Origin: Pectinophora gossypiella
Taxonomy: Eukaryota; Arthropoda; Insecta; Lepidoptera; Gelechiidae
Direction of reading: 5' to 3'
DNA: 64,000 bases
Assembly (NCBI RefSeq): GCF_024362695.1
Contig: NW_026063274.1
Location: forward strand, 62,001-126,000
Below the pieces are notes generated by a model. It was not told the origin of the DNA, ran no database searches, and saw nothing but the letters and a program-made list of their open reading frames with translations. The position numbers and the translations under genes were made by a program. Below, piece after piece: positions 12,939 through 23,466 of the stretch. Numbering within the stretch: the first letter of the stretch is position 1; every line of letters begins with the position of its first letter.

Positions 12939-13430
12939 CAGGGTGTTAGTGACATCGTAACGAAAACTTTGAGGGATGATTGAGGCCATGATTCTGAGAT
13001 GATATCAAGTGGAATTTTCCCTCGCAAAAGTATGGAATTGAAAATAATTAAAAAAAAACACAAAAATTTTCAGGAATATTCAGACTGAAAATTCCACTTG
13101 ATATCAACTCAGAATCATAGTCTGAACCATCCCCCTCAGTATTCGTTACGGTGTCACTAACACCCATACCTACTTGTATGGCTACCCTATGTACTTGTGT
13201 GGGGTGTAAGTGTCATCGTAAGGAATACCGAGGGGGATGATTCAGCTGATTATTCTGAGTTAATATCAAGTGGAATTTTTCATCGCAAAATTATAGAATT
13301 GAAAATAATTAAAAAAAAAAAACTAAAAAAAATCATGAATTTTGCGACGAAAAATTCCACTTGATATTAACTCAGAATCTTGGTCTAAATCATCCCTCTG
13401 AGTATTCGTTACGATGTCACTAACACCCTG
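12939..13430. mobile_element. Double palindromic MITE with TATA duplication
   Basis: Two ~220-230 bp palindromic units, 12939-13165 and 13201-13430, separated by 35 bp. The outer ends are inverted copies of CAGGGTGTTAGTGACATCGT. Each unit folds on itself: the arm containing ATATCAAGTGGAATTTT is matched by AAAATTCCACTTGATAT around an A-rich loop. TATA flanks both sides (12935-12938 and 13431-13434). No coding capacity, so a non-autonomous DNA transposon. The same ends bound the larger element at 19818-22465. Confidence 0.8.
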
Positions 13431-13434
13431 TATA

Positions 13435-14543
13435 TTATAATTTCTGGAAAAACAAAAATTTGTATGGCGGCCATCTTGTTTTTGCGCCATTTTGATTTTT
13501 TTTTACCGGCCATAGGATTTGACTAAGAATTAAATAGGTTTTGTGAAAAAAGAATCGATCCAGGTGCGATAGTTTTGCCAGGCCATAGGGTGCCGCCCTG
13601 ATGCGGAGCAGCTTTCGAAGATCGAAAAGTATTTCCATACTCAACATGATGTTTCGATCACATTCCTCATACATAATTTTTACCCCCGAGGCGTTTTCGG
13701 GAAAAACGAAAATTTTGTATGGCGGCCATCTTGTTTTTCCGCCATTTTGGTTTTTTTTCACCGGAGATTGAATTTGACCAAGATTTAAATAGGTTTCGTG
13801 AAAAAAATATTGCTCTAGGTTTTATAGTTTTGCCAGGCCGTAGGGTGTCTCCCTGATGCGGAGCAGTTTTTCAAGATCGAGCAGTATTGAAATACTCAAC
13901 AAGACGATCCGATCACATCCCTATACATCATTTTTACCCTCGAGGCATTTTCAGGAAAAACGAAAATTTTGTATAGCGGCCATCTTGTTTTTCCGCCATT
14001 TTGGTTTTTTTTTCACCAGGGATTGGATTTGACCAAGATTTAAATAGGTTTTGTGAAAAAATTATCGATCCAGGTTTTATAGTTTTGCCAGGCCGTAGGG
14101 TGTCTCCCTGATGCGGAGCAGTTTTTCAAGATTGAGAAGTATTTTTATACTCAACAAGACGTTCCGATTACAACCTCATACACAGTTTTTACCTCCGAGA
14201 CATTTTCTGGAAAAACAAAATTTTGTATGGCGGCCATCTTGTTTTTCGGCCATTTTGATTTTTTTTCACCGGCGATTGGATTTGACCAAGATTTAAATAG
14301 GTTTTGCGAAAAAAAAAATGATCCAGGTATAATAGTTGCGCCAGACTGTAGTGAGTGTCCCTGATGCGGAGCAGTTTTCCAAGATCTGGAAGTTTTCCCA
14401 TACTCACCGGAAGATTTGGATCACATCCCCCATACATCATTTTCACCCCCCGACGCTCCTTCTGGGAGAACAACCCTGTCAGTGAGTCAGTGAGTGAGTC
14501 AGTCAGTCAGTGGGTTTGTAGCTATATATATTATAATATAATA
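13435..14543 (+). repeat. Family A module 5 (headless)
   Basis: Resumes right after the MITE in the middle of a unit (TTTCTGGAAAAACAAAAATT), with no head sequence, then about four units and a tail at about 14450-14543. The missing head implies a deletion or rearrangement at the MITE site. Confidence 0.75.
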
Positions 14544-15889
14544 ACTAGATGTCGCGTGGTTCGCTCGCAGCAAGCTGCTCGCGTGTTTTGTTTTCCCGCC
14601 ATTTTTTTACCGCGATAGAATTTGACCAAGACTTGAATAGGTCTCGTGAAATCAAAAAAGTTCTAGGTGCTATAGTTTTGCCAGGCCGTAGGGTGTCTCC
14701 CTAATGCGGAGCAGTTTTTGAAGATGACGTTCCGATCACACCCCAATACATCATTTTTACCTCTGAGACATTTTCTGGAAAAACAAAAATTTGTGTGGCG
14801 GCCATCTTGTTTTTCGGCCATTTTGTTTTTTTTTCACTGGCGATAAAATTTGACCAAGATTTTAATAGGCTTCGTGAAAACAAAAAAGTTCCAGGTGCGA
14901 TAGTTTCGCCAGGCTGTAGGGTGTCTCCCTGATGCGGAGTAGCTTTCGAAGATCGAAAAGTATTTCCATACTCAACATGATGTTTCGATCACATTCCTCA
15001 TACATCATTTTTACCCCCGAGGCATTTTCGGGAAAAACGAAAATTTTGTATGGCGGCCATCTTGTTTTTCCGCCATTTTGATTTTTTTTCAGCGGGGATT
15101 GGATTTGACCAAGATTTAAATATGTTTCGCGAAAGAAAACTTGCTCTAGGTTTTATAGTTTTGCCAGGCCGTAGGGTGTCTCCCTGATGCGGAGCAGTTT
15201 TTCAAGATCGAGCAGTCATGAAATACTCAACATGACGATCCGATCACATCCCTATACATCATTTTTACCCTCCAGGCATTTTCAGGAAAAACGAAAATTT
15301 TGTATGGCGGCCATCTTGATTTTCCGCCATTTTGGTTTTTTTTCACCAGGGATTGGATTTGACCAAGATTTAAATATGTTTCGCGAAAGAAAACTTGCTC
15401 TAGGTTTTATAGTTTTGCCAGGCCGTAGGGTCTCTCCCTGATGCGGAGCAGTTTTTCAAGATCAAGAAAAATTTCCATAGTCAACGAGATGTTCCGATTA
15501 CAACCCCATACACAGTTTTTACCAACGAGACATTTTCTGGAAAAACAAAAATTTGTATGGCGGCCATCTTGTTTTTCCGCCATTTTGATTTTTTTTCACC
15601 GGTGATTGAATTTGACCAGGAATTAAATAGGTTTCGTGAAAAAAGAATCGTTCCAGGTGCGATAGTTTTGCCAGACGGTAGGGTGTCTCCCTGATGCGGA
15701 GCAGTTTTCCAAGATCTGGAAGTTTTCCCATACTCATCGATAGATCTTGATCACATCTCCCATACATCATTTTTACCCCCCGGCGCTCCTTCTGGGAGAA
15801 CAACCCTGTCAGTGAGTCAGTGAGTCAGTCAGTCAGTCAGTCAGTCAGTCAGTGGGTCTCCAGCTATATATAATATAATAATAATAATT
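14544..15889 (+). repeat. Family A module 6
   Basis: Head ACTAGATGTCGCG, about four units, tail with a long (GTCA)n run. Its terminal TATATAATATAATAATAATA is the point where family B copy 1 starts. Confidence 0.8.
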
Positions 15890-17857
15890 ACTAGCTTTTG
15901 CCCGCGACTTCGTCCGCGTGGCGTGTTATATAAGAGAGAGATCTTTGTGTGTGTGGGAGTGCATATCAAATTTCAAGCATCTAACTTATGCAATTTAGAT
16001 TTTTTCATACAATTTTTTTCCCAATAACTCCCATTTTTCAAAATACAGCCAAAAATAAACTTTATATTTACTAAGGTATGCATGCATGCTAGATTGAATC
16101 AATTGATTGAATTGATTTTTTTTAATTGATTGTTCATTGAGTTTTAATTTTAATACACACTTCCTCTCTTCCCTTCAACGTTGCTGTGCCCTACAGGGTC
16201 CATGTTTTAGTTCCTATGCCTATGTAACACCCCATTGTACTACATGGAATGCAATAAATAATTTAATTGAATTGAATTGAAAACATCTATCTTACGCGGT
16301 TTCGATTTTTTCATACAAATGTTTTTTTCCCGTTAACTCCCGTTTCCGTGGGAATTTTGCAATATCCTGTTGCAACTAAGGTTTTAGTTAACTAAGGTAC
16401 CTGCATGCCAAATTTCAAGCGTCTAACTTAAGCGGTTTAGATTTTTCATACAAAAGGATTTTCCCGCTAATTTCCGTTCCCGTGGGAATTCCGGGAATTC
16501 CTTTCTTAGTGCACCTCTACGGTACCTAAGCTATGTCCCTTCCAAATTTCAAATGCCTACATTTAGCCGTTCAGGCTATGCGTTGATATGTCAGTCACTG
16601 AGTCAGTCAGTTTCTCCTTTTATTTAGATTTGATTTTTTCATACAAATGTTTTTCCCGCTAACTACCGTTCCCGTGGGAATTTTGTAATATCCTGTTGCA
16701 ACTAAGCTTTAAGTTTACTAAAGTACCTGCATGCCAAATTTCAAACGTCTAACTTGAGTGGTTTAGATTTTTCATACAAAAGGATTTTCCCGCTAATTCC
16801 CGTTCCCGTGGGAATTTCGGGAATTCCTTTCTTAGTACACCTCTACGGTGTCTAAGGTACCTGCGTGCCAAATTTTAAACATCTTACTTGAATGGTTTAG
16901 ATTTTTCATACAAAAGGATTTTCCCGTTAATTCCCGTTCCCGTGGGAATTTCGGGAATTCCTTTCTTAGTGCACCTCCACGGTACCTAAGGTACCTGCAT
17001 GACAAATTTCAAACGTCTAACTTGAATGGTTTAGATTTTTCATACAAAAGGATTTTCCCGCTAATTCCCGTTCTCGTGAGAATTTCGGGAATTCCTTTCT
17101 TAGTGCACCTCCACGGTACCTAAGGTATCTGCATGCTAAATTTCAAATGTCTAACTTGAGTGGTTTAGATTTTTCATACAAAAGGTATTTCCCGCTAATT
17201 CCCGTTCCCGTGAGAATTTTGGGAATTCCTTTCTTAGTGCACCTCTACGGTACCTATGGTACCTGCATGCCAAATTTCAAACGTCTAACTTGAGTGGTTT
17301 AGATTTTTCATACAAAAGGATTTTCCCGCTAATTCCCGTTCCCGTGGGAATTTCGGGAATTCCTTTCTTAGTACACCTCTACGGTATCTAAGGTACCTGC
17401 ATGACAAATTTCAAATATCTAACTTGAATGGTTTAGATTTTTCATACAAAAATATTTTTCCGCTAATTCCCGTTCCCGTGGGAATTTCGGGAATTCCTTT
17501 CTTAGTGCACCTCTACGTTATCTAAGGTACCTGCATGCCAAATTTCAAAAGTCTAACTTGAGTGGTTTAGATTTTTCATACAAAAGGATTTTCCCGCTAA
17601 TTCCCGTTCCCGTAGGAATTTCGGGAATTCCTTTCTTAGTGCACCTCTACGGTATCTAAGGTACCTGCATGCCAAATTTCAAACGTCTAACTTGAGTGGT
17701 TTAGATTTTTCATACAAAAGGATTTCCCTTCACTACTCTGCTCCTATTGATTGTAGCGTGATGAAAAGTATACTATGACCTGTCCAGGAGTGTGAAGAAT
17801 AATTGTACCAAGTTTCATTAAAATCCGTCCAGTAGTTTTTGTTTCTATAAGGAACAT

Positions 17858-17898
<41 letters not shown>

Positions 17899-18417
17899 AA
17901 TTTTACTGATTGCATTTTTGGTATCAGTATCGATCACTTATCACCCCCTGATAGTTATTTTGAAAAAATATTTAATGTACAGAATTGACCTCTCTACAGA
18001 TTTATTATAAGTATAGATTTCGGGAATTCCTTTCTTAGTGCACCTCTACGGTATCTAAGGTACCTGCATGCCAAATTTCAAACGTCTAACTTGAGTGGTT
18101 TAGATTTTTCATACAAAAGGATTTCCCTTCACTACTCTGCTCCTATTGATTGTAGCGTGATGAAAAGTATACTATGACCTGTCCAGGAGTGTGAAGAATA
18201 ATTGTACCAAGTTTCATTAAAATCCGTCCAGTAGTTTTTGTTTCTATAAGGAACATACAGACAGACATACAGACAGACAGACAGACAGACAGACAAAAAT
18301 TTTACTGATTGCATTTTTGGCATCAGTATCGATCACTTATCACCCCCTGATAGTTATTTTGAAAAAATATTTAATGTACAGAATTGACCTCTCTACAGAT
18401 TTATTATAAGTATAGAT
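15890..18417 (+). mobile_element. Family B interspersed repeat, copy 1, with 134-bp minisatellite and doubled 3' tail
   Basis: Starts ACTAGCTTTTGCCCGCGACT and ends TTATTATAAGTATAGAT. Order: unique 5' part; a LINE-tail-like insert (16104-16281); about nine copies of a 134-bp unit (about 16490-17720, landmark CACCTCTACGGTACCTAAGG); then a 3' tail with (CAGA)n. The tail plus part of a 134-bp unit is present twice (17722-18018 and 18115-18417). No protein-coding capacity. A near-identical single-tail copy lies at 53743 and an inverted double-tail copy at 60175. This is a common lepidopteran repeat type; I cannot assign it to SINE/RTE-derived or Helitron-like with certainty. Confidence 0.75.
16104..16281 (+). 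repeat. LINE-tail-like insert inside family B
   Basis: A segment ending AATAAATAATTTAATTGAATT with a (ATTGA)n-type tail. Its blocks (CTGTGCCCTACAGGGTCC, ATGTAACACCCC, ATGCAATAAATAA) recur in diverged form at the 3' end of LINE-2 (55874-56014, opposite strand). It is present in all three family B copies, so it predates their spread. Confidence 0.55.
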
Positions 18418-19423
18418 AAGCTGACTTTCTGCTCACTGCTTTGAGGAACGTCCTGAAAGTGTTGTGCGTACCCTTGCATTTAGCACAATTGAAAGTGGAT
18501 ACGAAGAAGTTACATATGGTGTGCCTCAGGGGAGCGTCTTGGGCCCTACCCTATTTCTAGTATACATTAACGACCTTTGTAACATGACCATCAAAAATGC
18601 AAAAACTTTTGCCTATGCAGATGATACTGCCATTGTCTTTAATGGTAATACTTGGGACGAAGTTAAAACTAATTTGGAGAGGGGTTTGGCTAAGGTGGCT
18701 CGATGGCTGAGAGGTAATCTACTTACCTTGAACACGTCCAAAACAAATTACGTCTGCTTTGGTATTGATGCTCGCACTCTACCTAAGGCAGACCTCTGCA
18801 TAAAAATACATTCCTGCGGACAAACTGTAGGTAACTCGATCTGCTGCTGTCCAATCATTGACAGAGTCTCTGAGGTAAAGTACCTGGGAGTAATGGTTGA
18901 CTACAGACTGTCCTGGTATCCTCACCTTGAACACCTGATTACTAGAGTAAGAAAACTATCTTGGTTATTTAAATCCTTACGACACGTTGTGCCCAGAAGA
19001 TCATGCTTAAAAAATACCAATACCTCCTATAACCTTCTAAACTATATTTATATATCTCTTGTACAGTCTGTAATAGTCTATTGCATTCCAGTATGGGGAG
19101 GTGCAGTCAAGTCTCGTCTTCTTGACCTAGAGAGAGCACAGAGGTCGCTAATTAAAGTCATGTATTTTAAGCAAAAGAGATTTTCTACAGAATCTTTACA
19201 TAAGGAATGTAACCTTCTTACTATTCGGCAGTTGTACATTTTGCATTGCATTTTGAAAAAACATAATAGTATAACTTACAACCCTTTAATACAAAATAAA
19301 CGTAGAAAAGACGTTATCGTTAATGTTCCAAGAGTTAAAACTTGTTTTGCGCGGAGACAATTTTATGTCAGATCGGCATACCTGTATAATAAAATTAATA
19401 AAGAAGTGTATATGTCACCGTAA
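18418..19423 (+). pseudogene. LINE-3 reverse transcriptase, 5'-truncated, 3' end cut by a MITE
   Basis: Open from about 18464 to 19423 (about 319 residues) without a natural start codon. Contains RT motif GVPQGSVLGPTLFLVYINDL, then the catalytic FAYADDTAIVF near residue 50, the thumb region (VKYLGVMVDYRLSW) and a C-terminal LERAQRSLIKVMYF block, typical of Jockey/CR1-group non-LTR elements. The endonuclease and first half of RT are missing on the left, where family B ends. On the right the last codons and the stop TAA lie in the terminal inverted repeat of the next MITE, so the native C-terminus is lost. Not functional. Confidence 0.8.
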
Positions 19424-19815
19424 AATTGTAAATAACGTTAGATTATAATTTATCGAAGTGAAACCGTCAAATTGTGATACGAAACGCACCTCGCGTGCTA
19501 TACCATAGAGTTACAAAACTATTAGAGTGAGCATAATGTTAATTTGGGATTCTCTTAAAATGCATTTTATTCCTAACTCTATGGACACAGAACGGTCTAC
19601 TGTAAGGCCGACCAATCAGGGACAGCCGTCGGACAGTTGACAATTTGACAATTGTAAGATTGTGATTTAACAGTTTTACTTCGATAGATTATAATCTGAC
19701 GAATAATAGTACGTTAAATTGTAAGCAGTATATTACGTTTCACAATTTTTCGACAGTTCACAATCTCGCGAGATAGATTATAATCTAACGTTATTTACAA
19801 TTTTACGGTGACATA
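19411..19815. mobile_element. MITE, 405 bp, with ~39-bp terminal inverted repeats and TA duplication
   Basis: The left end TATGTCACCGTAAAATTG is matched by the reverse complement at the right end for about 39 bases. TA occurs on both sides (19409-19410 and 19816-19817), as for Tc1/mariner-type targets. The inner part has a second shorter inverted pair (CCATAGAGTTA / TAACTCTATGG). It is non-coding and interrupts LINE-3. Confidence 0.75.
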
Positions 19816-21039
19816 TACAGGGTGTTAGTGACATCGTAACGAAAAAAAAAATGGAACGCCTATTTTATTGTACTAAAAATGATGGTGGGTGTTTTTCTTG
19901 TCGCAAATGTTTAATTAAGATTTTCAATTTTTACTGTGCCGCAATGTAAGTCGAACAACGCGCCACACAGACGCTAAACTTACGCGCGGCTACGTTACGC
20001 GTGCGTGATACGATGTTGATATCTAGGTAGGAGGTTTCATTCTCTTGTATTTAGATGCTTAGTGGTTCAACGTTTAAAAATGTTGTTTGTTGAAGTAGAA
20101 CACCTACTGCCATGATTTTTCACGCACGGTACCTACCTACCAGTTATTAAAACGTTCCTAACTTATTAACAATAAAAACCCTACTCTTGCCTTACCTTAA
20201 TTGTTATTCCTTCGGATGAAGTACCTAGGTAGGTACCCTAGAACATGTCACGTCACGTAGGTATGCAACATCGCGTTTCCTCCGCGGTAGGTAGGTATCA
20301 CACGCACTCACAAACACAACACCTTGCTCTTTAAACATCAACAATCTTCCATACTTTTGCGCAGTAAATGGTCTACACTACTCATTTACAGAATGAAACA
20401 AACACTCACAAACACGAAAAAAATATCCTCGAAAAACATCACGCGATTCGGGTCAAGCTTAGTATTCGACTGAGCGGAAGCGCGCGGCGGCGTTAGCGCA
20501 AAGCATCAAAGGCGCCGACTAAGGGCGCCGACGACGCACCGGCCGCGGCTGAGTCGAGCCGACGACTAGAGAGAGAGAGAGAAGTATGTTTATGGTGCAA
20601 GTGACAGAGAAAGAAATAGTATCTGTTCGTATGCCTACTTTATTGGCGAGCGTTGCCCTTGACCCGTGCGCCGGCTATTCACCTGCGCATAGCTGAAGTT
20701 GTAGATACGTTATTATTATTATTGATGACATTGATAAAATTTAATAATTAGTAATTTTTATTTGTTTATTTTAAATGTGCGTTCTATGCAGCTTAAAACA
20801 CAATATGGGACTGAAAAAAATCTATTTTTTTTATGAATTTGGCGACAGGAAACTTCACTTGATACCTATCAACTCAAAGAAATACCTAGTATCTGTTCGT
20901 AATGCCTACTTTATTGGCGCGCGTTGCCCTTGATCCGTGAGGCTATTCACGTCCGAGTATCCATCAAGACAGATCAAACAAGCCCTAACTCGGAGGTCTT
21001 GCGTCCCAGGATCCTTTAATTATGTCTTAGAACCTTCTT

Positions 21040-21290
21040 GGCCTATGTGGTCCAGTGGTTGAGCGATGGGATGCGGAGGGTCCGGGTTCGTATTCCGGTG
21101 GGGACATATCACAAAAATCTGTTTATAAGGCCTTTGGTTGGGACGTTACAGGCTGATCACCTGATTGTCCGAAAGTAAAATGATCCGTGCTTCGGAAGGT
21201 ACGTTAAGTCGTTGCTCCCGTCTACTAGGTACTTATGTAAGCACGTAGCCGTTACATGAATATTGTACACAGAACAGGATAGGTTTAATT
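21040..21290 (+). mobile_element. tRNA-derived SINE
   Basis: Contains a pol III A box (TGGTCCAGTGG, fits TRGYNNANNGG) and, about 30 bases on, a B box (GGGTTCGTATTCC, one mismatch to GGTTCRANTCC). A tRNA-unrelated body follows (GTCCGAAAGTAAAATGATCC, GTGCTTCGGAAGGTACGTTA) of a kind common in lepidopteran SINEs. No acceptor-stem pairing, so not a functional tRNA. Right boundary approximate. Confidence 0.7.
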
Positions 21291-21449
21291 AGTTCTTTAC
21301 TGATGATTTAACAATGAGATTTAAAACCACGAATAACTTAGTACTTAGTACCTCGGTACCAACATGTAACAAGAAAAATAAGATCACTCCTCTCGGACAA
21401 TTTTTTTCTTTGAACATGCCGACATTGCCTACGCGGCGGAGTTGCCGAA

Positions 21450-21655
21450 CTATCGATAGGTAGATTATCAATTGTTGAACTTGAAAATTGTCTAAACTAT
21501 CGAAAGTAGTGATAGTACATTTAGATCGATACTAGCGATAGTACCGATAGGTCTTGCTTTGTAATAATAATGGGTATTGATCTAAAAGATCTATCGATAG
21601 GTACCTACTTTTGGTTTTTTTTAACTAGGTATCGATAGAATATCGATAGGCAACA
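21450..21655. promoter_or_regulatory. Cluster of TATCGATA (DRE-type) motifs
   Basis: Exact TATCGATA occurs four times (about 21452, 21593, 21631 and 21642), with several one-mismatch variants between. TATCGATA is the DREF-binding element of Drosophila promoters. No gene start is evident beside it, so regulatory activity is unproven. Confidence 0.4.
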
Positions 21656-22124
21656 CTCTGGCGGAGTGTCCGCCCAATTCTAGACGCGATCTCGCTCGAT
21701 TTTTGTGTAGCGAGGTTTTGCGTAATTACTTACATACTAAGTTGGTGGATGGTTGACATAGTAGGTAACTAATTACCTAATCTGTGGTGGTTGTGTTAGT
21801 TGGTTGTTAGTTATTCTAATGACAACAAAGAATACAATTATTTACTGTTTCAACTGTTTTAGGTAGATAATGGCCCCGATTCCTATGAGTAAATGAATGA
21901 ATAACCCGGTCGAATCAAAAAGGTATCTCGCTGGTATGCAAACCGTTTGACGTGTGCTGTCAACTTAATTCTGTCGGTTGTTTTAGATTTCTGCTTAAAA
22001 TTGACGTGTATTCCATAAATTTTATGCCTCTTGATTATCCGTCCATTTAAGAATAAGAATAAAATAAATTTATAAATTTACGATAGACAGAGAAAGAAAT
22101 AGGATCGGTTCGTAGTGCCTACTT

Positions 22125-22245
22125 TGTAGGCCGCGCCGCCGCCGCGCCGCCGCCGGCGTGCGGCGCGGGGCGCGCGGAGCGGGGCGTGCGGAGCGGGGCG
22201 CGCGGCTCGGTGCGTGTGGCCGTTGACCCGTTCGAGCAGCTGTTG
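22125..22245. other. CpG-rich island-like segment
   Basis: About 120 bases of almost pure G and C (GCCGCGCCGCCGCCGCGCC, then GAGCGGGGCG repeats) in otherwise AT-rich DNA, within the composite TIR element. No ORF of note. Confidence 0.6.
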
Positions 22246-22518
22246 TCTCCATTACATCGAAAATTTTCGATAATTTGTCATTATTGTTTTTTTTATTGAA
22301 ATTTGGGTTCTATGCAGCTAAAAACACAATATGGAATTGAAAATAATTAAAAACAAAACTCAAAATTTCATGAATTTTGCGACGGAAAATTCCACTAGAT
22401 ATTAACTCAGAATCATGGTCTGAATCATCCCTCTCAGTATTCGTTACGATGTCACTAACACCCGGTATATATGATAAAATATATTATGAATGTAAAGTCA
22501 TTATTTCTAAATGGCTTA

Positions 22519-22553
22519 AACACACACACACACACACGCACACACGCACACAC

Positions 22554-22644
<91 letters not shown>
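22519..22644. repeat. (CA)n(CT)n microsatellite
   Basis: A CA/CG-type dinucleotide tract of ~35 bases followed by ~85 bases of uninterrupted CT. All ORFs across it are low-complexity artefacts. Confidence 0.95.
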
Positions 22645-22648
<4 letters not shown>

Positions 22649-22869
22649 GTAAAAACGTATACATTGCCCCTTAATAGATCGACTGACTTGTAAAGCAAGT
22701 TTATTTTTATTCCGGGTATTAACAATGTGCCGATCGCTATTTTAAATAATCCTATATGTTTTTTTGCATATATTAAATCGGCATTTATTACATCGTATCA
22801 ACAGTGGCTGCAAGTTGTCTTTGATTACTTGTGGCTCTGCCCACCCCATTAGGGATTACGGGCGTGAGT

Positions 22870-23466
22870 TTATGTATGTGTATGTGTATGTATTAAATTT
22901 TCAAAGATATATTGTGATGCCAAAGTTAAAATATTAATTTCTTTAAATTTATTTCTAAGTGACATCTTGGGTCCCAATTCGTAAATCGCCCGAATGGCTC
23001 GCTTTTGCAGAACAAAAATGCTGTTGACATCTGCAGCATGACCCCACAGCAAGATGCCGTACGACATTAGACTGTGGAAGTAGGCAAAATAAACTAATCG
23101 CGCGGTTTCTACATCGGTTATTAAACGAATTTTTTTTACCGCGAATGCTACTGAGCTGAGGAGCCCTTTGGACAACTTATCAATATGAGGACTCCATTGC
23201 AGCTTAGCGTCCAAAGTAATTTCCAAAAATACAGCAGTATCCGTGAGGTCCAGTTCCTTATTTTTTACAATAATGGAATCAAGCGGCCTACTAACATTAG
23301 ATAACGTAAAATAAACATATTTTGTTTTATTTTCATTCAGTAGCAGATTGTTTAACGTAAACCAATCTACTACCTCTGAAATGGCGTTGTTTACATCGTC
23401 AAAAGAATCTTGTCGTCTCTTTACTTTAAAAAGTAAGGAGGTATCATCTACAAACAGCTGCTTTCT
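22870..23466 (-). pseudogene. LINE-4 reverse transcriptase C-terminal half
   Basis: Minus-strand frame of about 199 codons starting inside RT at the catalytic block (LFVDDTSLLFKV), followed by SEVVDWFTLNNLLLNENKT, LDAKLQWSPHIDKLS and SYGILLWGHAADV..LQKRAIRAI, typical of the RT palm/thumb of Jockey- or CR1-like LINEs. VFLEI replaces the usual VFLGI. The frame runs out into a (CATA)n-type repeat at about 22880, possibly the native 3' tail. On its 5' side it is fused directly to a fragment of a different LINE (23462-23706). Not functional. Confidence 0.8.

Larger units (their letters stand above)
4639..15889 (+). repeat. Family A array 1: head-to-tail elements made of a ~254-bp tandem unit
   Basis: About 40 units of ~254 bp. 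Recognisable landmarks in each unit are GTGTCTCCCTGATGCGGAGC, a TATGGCGGCCATCTTG..CGCCATTTTG block, TTTTTTTCACCGGCGAT, and TTTGACCAAGATTTAAATAGG. At irregular intervals a 'tail' (GCTCCTTCTGGGAGAACAA, then (GTCA)n, then GGGTTTGTAGCTATATATA) is followed by a 'head' (ACTAGATGTCGCGTGGTTCG, then CTCGCAGCAAGCTGCTCGCG). The array is therefore a chain of separate elements, not a uniform satellite. The many short ORFs in all frames are by-products of the repeat. Confidence 0.9.
19818..22465. mobile_element. Composite 2.65-kb TIR element related to the double MITE
   Basis: Left end CAGGGTGTTAGTGACATCGT and right end ACGATGTCACTAACACCCGG are inverted copies, with TATA on both sides (19814-19817, 22466-22469). 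The right ~130 bp match the arms of the MITE at 12939. A block with GACAGAGAAAGAAATAG and GCCTACTTTATTGGCG..GTTGCCC occurs at about 20604, in part at 20880, and diverged at 22088. The interior is thus built from repeated and rearranged copies of a longer parent, plus a SINE. No transposase ORF is visible. Confidence 0.6.

Noticed and set aside
4794..15803. Dozens of 60-150 codon ORFs on both strands in the family A arrays
   Set aside because: They recur with the 254-bp period in several frames at once, are broken irregularly and show no known domain; they are best explained by the repeat sequence itself.
16490..17720. Regular 134-bp repeats considered as a CRISPR-like array
   Set aside because: Repeat units are contiguous without unique spacers, and the context is an insect interspersed element.
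17733..18323. Conserved ~60-codon minus-strand ORF (..VPYRNKNYWTDFNETWYNYSSH..) seen in all family B tails
   Set aside because: Its N-terminus is the (CAGA)n run read as SVCLSVCL repeats and its conservation follows from the recent copying of the whole repeat; no domain or independent start context.
21055..21125. Possible functional tRNA gene
   Set aside because: A and B boxes are present, but there is no acceptor-stem pairing or complete cloverleaf, and the body continues as a SINE.
22377..22725. ORFs over the (CA)n(CT)n tract
   Set aside because: Dinucleotide microsatellite read as Ser-Leu, His-Thr or Arg-Glu repeats; low-complexity artefact.
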